DNA of 64,000 nucleotides from Alisma plantago-aquatica (Eukaryota; Streptophyta; Magnoliopsida; Alismatales; Alismataceae). Shown piece after piece: positions 1 to 9,026 of this stretch (position 1 is the first letter of the stretch; every line of letters starts with the position of its first letter). The stretch is from contig OY856411.1 in the NCBI GenBank assembly GCA_963693085.1, positions 71,034,001-71,098,000 of the forward strand. The letters run 5' to 3'. Under the pieces are notes generated by a model. That model saw only the letters and a program-made list of their open reading frames with translations. It ran no database searches and was not told the origin of the DNA. The position numbers and the translations under genes were made by a program.

Positions 1-239
1 TGTCAATAATTGTTAGGGATATATTATCTCTTTCAAATAATACACATCACTCCTGTGATAGTGCTTTAAGGTGTGCTTCTTTTTGGCTTCTCCTCTCATT
101 GTGTGTATTACCAATGATTTCTCATATCTGTCATTGTTGTACCAGTGTGCTACTATGATACCTTTCTCCATTGTTGTTTTATCAGTGTGACTAATTTGAT
201 ATCTTTCTCCATAGACATCCTATCAGTGTGACTCTTTCA
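1..239 (+). other. Leader of copia element C, no gene
   Basis: T-rich sequence upstream of the recognisable gag reading. The motif (tt)atcagtgtgac occurs twice, near 181 and 226. I see no ORF or clear primer-binding site, so the 5' LTR probably lies just off the left edge. Assignment to C is inferred only from its position upstream of gag. Confidence 0.4.
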
Positions 240-1205
240 TCTTGTTTGAAGACACGACTGATGTCAAAGATTCACCTCAGACCATTATTTATAATGAAAA
301 TGCTCCTATCTCCATAATCAAGGTGAATGGAGATAATTAACTTCTCTAGATGAACTCTATCCAAAACATCTTAGAGTCTAGAGATAAGATAAAATTCATT
401 GAAAAACCTACTGAGGGTGCCCCTGAATGGAAATTGGGAAATAGCCAAGTCAAAATCTGGCTATGAACATCATGAAATCTTCTATTGCCTTCAAGTACAT
501 GTTTTATAAAACTGTGAAAGAAATGTGGGATGCTTCTCGTCATCACTACTTGTAGGAAAAGAATTCTTTGAGGCTTTATGAAATTTTTGATAAACTGTTT
601 GGTAGTAATTAGGGTGATAGGACCCTAGAGAATACTTTGATTCCATTGTCAACTTGTCTCAACAATTTGACTATTTTCAGCCCATCTCTTATGAGGATTA
701 AACCAAAGAGCAGGAAAATCTTGTCATGGTCAAATTTATTAATGGACTTCATCCAGTCTATGCACCACTCAACAACATTATCTTGTACGGTGACAACTTT
801 TTCACTATAGAAGATGTTTTCTCTCATGTCCAACAATCTGATGTCCACCACTTGTCTTCTACTCCACTAGAATTGCAACTAGAGATTGTTGTCATGGCTC
901 ATGGATGAGGACATGGCCTTGGACGCCCCCCTAGGCCACAATGCACTTCTTGAAATAAGTTAGGCCACTTGGAGGAAACGTTCTATCAGAAGCATGGTCA
1001 TCCCTATGAGCGTGATCACAACACTGGGGCTGCCCATGTTTCCCGAGGTCAGAGAATCTGTCTATTATCATCTCTTCATCTAGTATGAGAAACTCATGCA
1101 TGCCTCTCAACAGGTTCCACCAAAATACACTGAAACTAGGGACTCTTTGGCCATACAATCTTCTACGACATTTGTTGGGCATATCGCCTCCAACCAAGGT
1201 AATGT
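240..1205 (+). pseudogene. copia gag remnant (element C)
   Basis: Conceptual translation with stops and frame changes gives a UBN2/gag-like series. It includes a VNGDN motif near 330 (consensus LNGDNY, here followed by a stop), KEMWDA near 520, and at 726-908 a stretch with FINGLHPVYAPL and LPT-like linker features of copia gag. A readable segment continues to 1205, where element A begins after the AATGT target. Gag would form the virus-like particle. No CCHC knuckle is clear. The gene is non-functional. Confidence 0.7.
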
Positions 1206-3528
1206 TGGTGTGTCTACCAGAGGTGCGCACACCAACCAATTAGATTTAACAGGATGTGCCCCATGAGATCGGAACACACAATGGATTTACTTTCAAAATT
1301 TATGATAACCTAGACTTAAAAACACCTACGTCTACTAAAACACTATCCCGCAAGCACACAGGGTCATGTCGTAGTATAGGAGGGAGGCAAGTATAGGGCC
1401 GATCCATAGGGAGAAAAGGGGGCACTAGAGCTAGTTTTGTTTTTGCTAGGTTCCTACTACAAAGACTAGGGTTAAGGGTTTTTTTATTTTAATTATTAAA
1501 CTATGGTGAACAACAAAGCAATTAATGGCAAGAATGAAATCTAAGTTAACCCTATACTAGATTAAGAATAATTAAGTAAGAAAATACTAAGTTAGGTATG
1601 AAAAGGAAATTTACACTAAGGCACACAAGAAGAGCAAGAGAGCAATTAAAGAGCTAAACTAGCAAGAACAAGGCAAAAAAGGGCAAGAAGCTAACTAAGC
1701 AAGAAAAGAGCTAATTAAACTAACACTAGCTAAGCAATATGGAAACTAGGGTTTTAAAGCAATCAATGAAGGTGTGGGCTATTTAGGGGATGCACTTATC
1801 ACTCAAGTTGGAGGGTGACATATGAACATTATGATTCCATTTAGATTATCCAAACCAAACAAGAAGTTAGAGTTCAATGAATTATCCTAAGCTACTAACT
1901 GGCCATGGATATGCTAGGTTGTGTATAGAGGAACTAGTCCCTAACACTCCCTACTACCCTTGTGAGGCTCAATTGGGTTAGGGCTTGGGTGTAATTCAAT
2001 TAGAGTATAAACAAGCCTAGGTTTCTAGGTTAGATGATCTTAGGATGATTAGGGACTGAGATTAGTAATGGGAGTGGAAGTGAGGTTTTAAGCCTCCCAT
2101 CACTCACATTCTAACCTTGAGAAAGCTTCAAGCTAAGCACACCAATTTCATCTAAACTAGCTACTTAGATCTCTCAACTAGGTTTAGGAGAATTTATTAT
2201 GATGTAAGAACATGGGTATCTAGCTAGGTATCCAAGAATTGGACCTAGGAGCAAATCCCAAAATTCACGCATATAATCAATTTTCCTAAATTCCCAATTG
2301 ATTTCAAGCACAAACCAACAAGAAATTCATGGAGAATGAGATAGAAATAGAACATAATCATTAGAAAATGGAATCACAAAGTTTACATATCATTTCCCCC
2401 CAACATGGTATCAAAGTAACATTTTACACCCCAAACAACCCACCAAAAGGGCCTAGCTACTCATGGAAATAGAAAATACAAAAAGAAAGGAGAAAGAGGT
2501 AGAAGAAGCCATGGAGCTCAGTGTAGATGAAGAATCCTCCACGCCAGCTGCTACTGGATGTCCTCCTCTCTCCTTGAAGGTGTAGGGGCATGGAATGATG
2601 GTGGAAGTGGGTGGAAATGAGAAGAAACTAGGGTTTTGGTGGTGGAAATGGTGAAATGGATTGAAATGGAGGTGGAAATGAAGTGGAATGGAGAGGGGGT
2701 GAAAATGGAGTTGTAGGAATGAGTTAGGGGTGACCAACCTTGGCCTCCAGCCACCACCTAGGTATATATAGGTGTGGGGGAAGCACTAGCTCAAGTAGGG
2801 GTAGTATGGAAAAAACAGTGCAGAAGTAGCTAGGTTTTGTGAGTAGCACGTCCATGGTGGATCACCACGGACGTGGTGGGTAGGGGTGAGCACGGTCGTA
2901 GTGGGGTAGAACGATCATTTGAATTAAAATGTGAAAATCATAGGTTGAGGGTCACTTTTGTATTGAATCTGGCACGGCCGTGGTGGGGCTAGGGTAGCAC
3001 GACCATGGTGGTCACCACAGTCGTGGGGAAAAAATAGAATGAACAGGGAAATTTTGGGTTTCTAGGACTGGTAGAATGGTCGTTCTGGCCAACACGACCA
3101 TGCTGGGAACTTCCAAAATGACTATTCTTGATAGAACGGTCATTCTGGCCAACTGGGTCAATTTTTGAAGATTCTATTGATTGGGGCATGTCCCAGAATG
3201 GCCATTCCACGGTAGCACGACCGTCTTGGGGTCCTTCCCTGCATTTGAGTCTTGAACTTGGCCATCCATAAAGGTTATTTATTCAATACATTATTTGACC
3301 ACTTGGGGTATTTTGGGATCCTCCAAGCCTAGAGAAACCCTAGATTCAACCATCTTCTCTCCATTCCATCAAGTAGAGGCCAAAGTACCTATAAAATATG
3401 CAAAAACCACCCATAAGTGCATTTTACACAAATATGCATATTAGGGGAAATAACATGTAATATAATATGTATAGATGTGATTGAAATGCAAAATGACACA
3501 AGATGAACCCTAGAATAGGGGTGAATCA
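1206..3528 (-). repeat. 3' LTR of element A (left copy)
   Basis: It matches 15780-18107 along its full length, apart from scattered substitutions and small indels. It starts TGGTGTGTC and ends GAATCA. Its open frames near 2450-2760 and 2989-3210 are chance readings of low-complexity sequence. It contains GGAAATGG-type purine-rich runs around 2590-2710 and a dyad-rich segment at 2840-3230. Confidence 0.9.
2845..3235. repeat. Dyad repeat cluster in LTR A (left copy)
   Basis: Short dyads of two related kinds recur: CCACG-AC-CGTGG-like (CACGACCATGGTGG, CACGGCCGTGGTGG, CACCACGGACGTGGTG) and AGAACG-GT-CGTTCT-like (AGAACGGTCATTCTGG, AGAATGGTCGTTCTGG). About a dozen full or partial sites lie within 390 bp. 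The same cluster is present in the right LTR, so it belongs to the LTR. Function unknown. Confidence 0.7.
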
Positions 3529-3541
3529 CCACCCCAAACTT
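3529..3541 (-). other. Polypurine tract of element A
   Basis: Read on the minus strand this is CAAGTTTGGGGTGG immediately before the LTR start TGATTCACC, as expected of the plus-strand primer of Athila-type elements. It fixes the leftward orientation of A. Confidence 0.75.
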
Positions 3542-4066
3542 GAAACATACTTGTCAAGTATGCTCCAACTCAATCTCTCTAAAATTATTTCACATCAAGA
3601 AATGGAAAATGCAATGTAAGAGATGATTATTGACTAAATATGATTAATTTTGACTAAGTACATGTATCCCACCTCTCTCCTCTCCTTCTTTTCATGAAAA
3701 GAGCACAAAGCATATGAACTTCAAATATAGTGCATAAAACACACAAGCTATCCATATTTCTTTCATGTGGTTCTGGGTAGACCATTTCATGATGGAGTTA
3801 ATCAAGGATGACTAGGAGTGTTGTTTCACCTTCATGCATTCAACCTTATGTTTCAAATCATACCAAATGACCCACGTGGCTACAGAAATGGCAAAATGAG
3901 CTAGGTTTAATGTTTCCTAGCTCAATGGGTATGAAAATGGAAGAAAGGATTGCGGTAAGATTTTGGATTGCTATTGCATAGAGCACTCATTTTTCCCCTT
4001 TATTTAGATGATCTTAAATAGGAGCATCTTTTATTTTCTTTTTTCTTTCCCTTTGGATTAGATAGG
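3542..4066 (-). other. Internal non-coding region of element A, left of nested B
   Basis: AT-rich, with no supported ORF. It ends at ATAGG (4062-4066), the target duplicated by insertion of B. Confidence 0.6.
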
Positions 4067-5599
4067 TGATGCGATGATTTTGAGTCGCATTTAGAGACCT
4101 ATTTCATATGTGTTTTGTGCCTTAATTACTCATTTTCATGGATATTATTGCATAATTCACTTTATTTGGTCTTTGCCATCATTTTATATCAAATCTCCTT
4201 TGTTTTACTATTTTGAGCATTATTTATCATCTCATTATAAATTGTGTGGATTTACTTGGTCTTGTTGTGAAATTTCAGGAAAAACAAGTATCTGCTTCTG
4301 TCGATACCATCGACCAAGTCACAGGTTGTCAGCCGAGAAAAGCAATACAGTGTCGATACCATCGACCCAAGTCGATGCCATCGACGCAAGGAGAGCTACA
4401 GCGTCGCTAAATGACAACAACCGACGCTAAAGGTGTCGATACCATCGACACCCAAGTCGATGGTATCGAGATCACCACAGGCGCTCAGAATAAAAGAAAG
4501 GAAAGCTGCCGCTAATCCGCTGGGTCGATACCATCGACCCGCGTCGATGGTATCGACGCCGGTAGATATGCGTTGGATCTGTTTTGATCTCGATCGGACG
4601 GCTGTTGTTATTTGACGACCTAATTAGGGACTTATACCTAATGACGGCCGCCCAGACGTGAGGATCATCTCATTTTGGATTGCACGAGTGCCGAGGAGGA
4701 GAGAAAGGAGAACGGAGGCCGAGAAGCTCATTCCGGGTGATTCGGACGCTGCCGAAGACAATTTCCACCACTGACAGGCGGGGAAAGCTTGTGTTCTACG
4801 CCAAGGATCCACCGGTTCTTCTCCGTTCAGGGGTTTTCCCATTTATTTCACGTTTTTCTTATGAATTCCCCAATTTCTACCATGTATTCATGTAAGATGA
4901 ACATGAGAGGCTAAAACCCTCAATCTTTAGGACCGGGAGTAGCCCGGGGATACATTGTATGATGATTTTATATTGATAATTCATATTTTTCTCTCATATC
5001 CGTGGTATAAATTCGTTTTCTCTATTGCTATTGTTATGTTTGATCACCATAATAATAAATTAATGCCCTTAATCACTTCGACAGAAGGATTAACGGTTGA
5101 AAAGAGACGAATTCTACATTAATTAATAAAACCCTTGACAAAGGAGTTGTAAAATTAATGGTGGGAACTGAGGGACCGATCTTAATGTGCTTAGTTTAGG
5201 GGAATGATTACTATGACGATGGAATCAACCTAAATCTAAGTAGTGGATTACACCACGACAGTGGGTAATTCTCATTTCAGGCCACTACCCGGATAGAGAC
5301 AGAAGTGTGAGGAATTATATGAAATCTAATACAATGTTGACCCGCGGTGAAACCGCCATCCTAAAGATATCCTTTTAATTGATTAAATTAACCTTTAATC
5401 GATTGTTTTCTTTGTTTGATTTTTATTTTCTTTTAATTTGAACAACAAAACCTTACTTTGTTAATCGGTCTAGCTGATTGCGATTAGTTAGTAGAAGTCT
5501 CCAATAATTCACGTATCCCTGAGTTCGACTCGGGCCTCACAAGGCCTATATTACTCGACGCGTATACTTGCGTTTAAGCGTGTAGTAAAATACACGTCA
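4067..5599 (+). repeat. 5' LTR of element B
   Basis: Nearly identical to 12177-13710. It contains the dyad array at 4300-4557. Near its end (5519-5540) a T-arm-like CTGAGTTCGACTCGGG occurs, a feature often seen near Tat/Athila LTR ends. I see no unambiguous TATA box; CTTATACCT near 4630 is a weak candidate downstream of the array. Confidence 0.95.
4300..4557. repeat. Array of 15-bp dyads in the 5' LTR of B
   Basis: Seven copies of GTCGAT-N3-ATCGAC start at 4300, 4352, 4371, 4435, 4456, 4524 and 4543. The spacer is ACC, GGT or GCC. Each 15-mer has 6-bp dyad arms. Copies 4435/4456 and 4524/4543 are paired as reverse complements with 4-6 bp between, forming 15-bp-stem hairpins. The copy at 4456 ends ATCGAG. 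Function unknown; a dimeric protein site, RNA packaging structure or recombination motif are possible. Confidence 0.95.
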
Positions 5600-5605
5600 A
5601 GTTTT

Positions 5606-5622
5606 TGGCGCCGTTGCCGGGG
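5606..5622 (+). other. Primer binding site of element B (tRNA-Asp)
   Basis: TGGCGCCGTTGCCGGGG, six bases after the LTR, is the exact complement of the 3' end of plant tRNA-Asp (ending CCCCGGCAACGGCGCCA). This is the primer typical of Athila-type gypsy elements. Confidence 0.9.
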
Positions 5623-5791
5623 ATACGGCGAATTATTGGCACTTTGAGTGCTAAGAGCGGCCATTCTAGGCCACATTTTTTTATTTATTTTAAAACAATT
5701 TCAAAAAAATTCCTTTATTTCTCTATAATTGTGTTGACTCGTTCAAAGCATTGTACTGAACCCCTATTTCCATTTTTTTTAGGTACTTTGT

Positions 5792-6721
5792 ATGGTGCAC
5801 ACACGTAGTCGAGACTACGTGAATCGCACACCTGAGGTTCCATCTGCGGGACCAGAGGACGAGGACTACTACGAGGAGGAACACCACAGTGATATAAATT
5901 CTGAATCTGAGCAAGAACAAGAAGAAGCAATGGCTGAAGCACAGACAATATGGGAGAAGATCAAGGCGTCTTCTTCCTCGGCATCAAAGGGGCCTATAAA
6001 GAAACAGGGGCTAAACATTCCAACCTACAAGATCGATCCAGCATTGATTAACCTGGTTAAATCAAACGCATTTCACGGATTGAAAAATGAAGATCCAGTG
6101 GCCCACATCAGCCAGTTCGTGGAGAACTGCGATATGGTGAAGATAGATCGATTTCCGCAGGATGTGCTCTACCTCAAGTTATTCCCGAGTTCCTTGGCTG
6201 GAGTGGCAAGAGAGTGGCTTCATAACCTCGACGACGAGTTTGTTGAATCATGGGATCACATGGTGGAGGTTTTCTTCGAGAGGTTCTTCCCTCCTGAGAA
6301 GACCAATGATATGATCCGGAAGATCCACAATTTCACCCAACAGGCGGGTGAAACTTATTCTGAGACTTGGGAGCGATTCCAAGTCATGTTGAGGAGATGT
6401 CCACACCATGGACTGGACAAGGAAACCCAAGTGAAGATCTTCTACTTTGCTCTCTCCGAGCATGATAGAAGCAATTTGGACTCGGCCGGTTCAGGATTTT
6501 TCTTGAACAACACTGATACAAGATGCTGGGAGATATTAAAGAACATGGCTAGGAAACAGTCATGGGGCGACAGAGGTGCAGTGGAACATGTAAAGGCTGC
6601 CGGCGAATCCAGAACAGTTAGGGAGCTGAACGACAAGCTAGATCTTCTAGCCAAGAAGCTGTTAACTAAGGAGGATGCATCTAAGGATGAGGAAGCCCAA
6701 GTGAAGTTCATGCAACAATAG
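5792..6721 (+). CDS. gag: Gag N-terminal part (Athila/Tat type), ends at an in-frame TAG
   Basis: 309 codons from an ATG that follows a T-rich stretch and an AG at about 5780. It forms the capsid of the virus-like particle. Residues 1-50 are acidic and low complexity. The retrotransposon gag (PF03732-like) core follows, with EDPVAHISQFVENCD, LKLFPSSLAGVAREWL, FFPPEKTNDMIRKI, ETWERFQ and RRCPHHG, all characteristic of Athila/Tat gag. The frame stops at TAG 6719-6721 (CAA TAG GGC) and stays open beyond it to 8125. The stop lies inside gag rather than at a gag/protease border, so a CAG-to-TAG mutation is more likely than programmed readthrough, but readthrough cannot be excluded. It is co-linear with the protease part. 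Confidence 0.88.
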   Translation: MVHTRSRDYVNRTPEVPSAGPEDEDYYEEEHHSDINSESEQEQEEAMAEAQTIWEKIKASSSSASKGPIKKQGLNIPTYKIDPALINLVKSNAFHGLKNEDPVAHISQFVENCDMVKIDRFPQDVLYLKLFPSSLAGVAREWLHNLDDEFVESWDHMVEVFFERFFPPEKTNDMIRKIHNFTQQAGETYSETWERFQVMLRRCPHHGLDKETQVKIFYFALSEHDRSNLDSAGSGFFLNNTDTRCWEILKNMARKQSWGDRGAVEHVKAAGESRTVRELNDKLDLLAKKLLTKEDASKDEEAQVKFMQQ

Positions 6722-8125
6722 GGCTATAGAAACAATGACTATGCATGGAGAAAGGATAAAAAGTTTTCATGGAAGAATCCAAATAATTTTCTGCAGGATC
6801 CGGATGCCAAGCCACAACAGAGAACCGAGGAAAAGAACACTGAATTGCTAAGTCAAATGGTTCAGCAAAACCAAGAGATGATGGCCATGTTTGGTAAACA
6901 ATTACAATCTCAAGGTGACATTCTAACCAAATTTGGGCAGACACTGCAAAGCCATGGAGCACAGATGCGGGCATTAGAGACCACCGTGGCACATATTTCA
7001 AATGAAGTGGCGGCCATCAAGCACGCCAATCAACAGAAACCAGCGGAGAATGCGAACGTGGTTCAAGCACATCATCAGGTTAAGTACATGTCGGTGGTAA
7101 GAAATGAGGAATCTCAGGTGCAAGAAGTTGTAGAAGAAAGAAAAATGACTTTCAATGTGAATGCAACACCGGCGATACCGTATCCACGCACGTACTATAG
7201 ATTGCCGGGCGGAAATCATTTCTTCAGGAAATCAGAGAGAGTTGTGAGTATGGTATCCCCATCTAGGCAAGATGAGCAGGTGCAGGTTGTTTGTGCACAT
7301 GTGGAGACATCTGAGGCGAGAGAGGAACCACAACAAGCTGCTACTATTGATGATGTCTCGCCAAAGCCCACGTCCGAGGGAATGATTGAAGCAAGCTTAG
7401 GGGAGGTACCCCCGAAAAGTGCTCATGTGCCACCTCATAGGCGTGTTGCTGCAGCTGATGTTTCGGATCCGATAATTTCTAAGTCAAAGAAAGAGCATCG
7501 TCACTTTAAAAAATTCCTGGAGATATTTCGAAAACTCCACATCAATATTCCATTAGTGGAGATGATCGAGAAAGTACCCGCCTATGGGAGGTTCATCAAG
7601 GAAATCATTAATAAGAAGAGGCGGTTAAAAGACGATGAAATTTATTGGATGAATGAGACAGTGAGCTCTATGATTCACGGGAGTGCACCAAAGAAGAGAA
7701 AGGACCCAGGAGGTTTTTACATACCGTGCTCAATAGGTGGTCAACATGTTTCTAAAGCGCAGTGTGATTCCGGCGCTAGTATAAATCTCATGCCTTTGGC
7801 TACATTTCAAAAGCTGGGATTAAAAGAGATAAAGAAGTTGGCTGCAACAATTGAATTGGCGGATGGGTCTACAGTGAGACCCTATGGAGTATGTGAAGAT
7901 GTTCTAGTGAAAGTGGACAGATTCATATTTCCGGTGGACTTTGTCGTCATGGATATGCCACCACTCCAAAGCTGTGAAATTCTTCTAGGAAGACCGTTTC
8001 AAGCAACGGCAGATGTCGTGACTGCCTTAGGGAGAGGTACTCTGTCTTTGGGCATTGGAGGAGATCGTGTTGAATTCAAATTACCGAATGATCCTCTAAG
8101 CCCAGTTCCCAAGGTGAAAAGATGA
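6722..8125 (+). pseudogene. pro: Gag C-terminal part and aspartic protease of element B
   Basis: This continues the gag frame after the TAG. The first internal ATG is at 6845, giving 426 codons. Order: a Gln/Met-rich coiled-coil-like stretch (about 6845-7050), a variable linker, the conserved block HINIPLVEMIEKVPAYGRF (7531-7590), then a retropepsin with catalytic CDSGASINLMP (Asp codon 7765-7767), a flap-like region, and EILLGRPF as the second conserved protease motif. Protease would cleave Gag. The usual reverse transcriptase, which in related elements follows directly, is absent; the frame ends at TGA 8123-8125. No CCHC knuckle is visible. Separate expression from 6845 is unlikely, so it is called broken because of the upstream stop. 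Confidence 0.82.
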
Positions 8126-8169
8126 TGATTGTCACACCGTCTAGCCTAAGACGCTAAAGAAGGACGCTT

Positions 8170-8187
8170 GTTGGGAGGCAACCCAAC
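8170..8187 (+). other. Conserved stem-loop after the coding region
   Basis: GTTGGGAGGCAACCCAAC, 44 bp after the protease stop, forms a 6-bp stem (GTTGGG/CCCAAC). A version (GTGGGAGGCAACCCAC) follows the ORF of element A at 14944-14929 on the minus strand. The motif is common after the pol stop in plant Tat/Athila elements. Role unknown. Confidence 0.7.
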
Positions 8188-8300
8188 CATTGGTACATTA
8201 GGATAGTTTAATGTTAGGTGTAGTTTGCTTTTATTTTGTTTACTTTTTAGTTTAACAATGATACCTTGATCCGTTTGTTAAATGTGCAGGAACAGGCAGG

Positions 8301-8828
8301 GTCGATACCATCGACACATCAGTCGATGGTATCGACATGGGTTCAGGTTGACACCAGCAGAAATCGCACTGCGTCGATACCATCGACGGACCCGTCGATG
8401 GCATCGACATGGTCACAGGCAGGTCGCAATAAAAGTGTCGATGGTATCGACATCCCCGTCGATACCATCGAGATCTCTGGAGATATTCAGACAAATTTTG
8501 CTCAGTCAACTCGATACCATCGACGGCCTCATCGATGGTATCGACATCATCACAGGTTGAATGCAATAAACGGAGGTGTCGCAATAAAAGCAAGTCGATA
8601 CCATCGACACCCGTCGATGGCATCGACGGACATGTCACCGATCCGCATGAAGACATCGACGATGATCGCAACAGCCACGTCAGCGATCTGGGTGCTGCGT
8701 GTCGATGGTATCGACCCGTCAGCGATCCGGGTCTCTCGATCCAGCAAACATCAGCCGTCGATACCAGCGACATATGCGGCTACCCGCGAGACGTGTCGAT
8801 ACCATCGACCCGTGTCGATGGTATCGAC
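8301..8828. repeat. Internal array of about 16 dyads upstream of the second ORF of B
   Basis: Copies of GTCGAT-N3-ATCGAC or close variants start at 8301, 8322, 8373, 8394, 8437, 8458, 8510, 8531, 8594, 8613, 8701, 8757, 8795 and 8814, with further partial sites (for example ATCGACGATGATCG near 8655). Spacers are ACC, GGT or GGC. Most are in head-to-head pairs with 4-6 bp between. Intervening text such as TCACAGG and GCAATAAA also recurs, giving a loose unit of 60-85 bp. The same TCACAGG and AATAAAAG words flank dyads in the LTR, suggesting shared origin. Frames through the array encode only repeats such as RYHR or SIPST. Confidence 0.95.
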
Positions 8829-8854
8829 GGGTCAACAGGGGCGCCGATCAAGTC

Positions 8855-8862
8855 TATTTAAG
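8855..8862 (+). promoter_or_regulatory. Candidate internal TATA box for the ATHILA ORF1-like gene
   Basis: CTATTTAAGGGG lies 26 bp after the last dyad and about 165 bp before the ATG at 9027. The leader between is rich in C and T (CTCTCC, CTTCACC, TTCTTCTCGC), like a plant 5' UTR. The LTR of element E uses the very similar CTATTTAAACCCC. I infer a subgenomic promoter; there is no direct proof. Confidence 0.5.
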
Positions 8863-9026
8863 GGGACTTGCAACGTCATATGACATCACACCCTCAGAGC
8901 AAGTATCTCCCATTGCGCCGAGCACTCCCCCAAGCCCTCTACACCTGCGGAGAAGCGTCACCGAGCGGAGAATTTCTCTCCATCTTCACCGAGCTCTTTT
9001 CTCCCAATCTCATTCTTCTCGCAATT

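Noticed and set aside
4110..4615. Frames repeated in both B LTRs (also 12220-12725)
   Set aside because: Identical because LTRs are identical; they translate the dyad array and have no domain.
5519..5540. tRNA gene suggested by the T-arm-like GAGTTCGACTCGGG
   Set aside because: No acceptor, D or anticodon arms around it; a usual feature of Tat/Athila LTR ends.
8301..8828. CRISPR-like repeat-spacer look
   Set aside because: Sites are in both orientations, spacing is irregular at 4-70 bp, similar sites lie in the LTRs, and the context is a plant retrotransposon.
8266..8883. Open frames through the B dyad array on both strands (up to 205 codons)
   Set aside because: They encode only the repeat words in several frames at once. 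An array lacking CG-type stops stays open by composition; no conserved domain.
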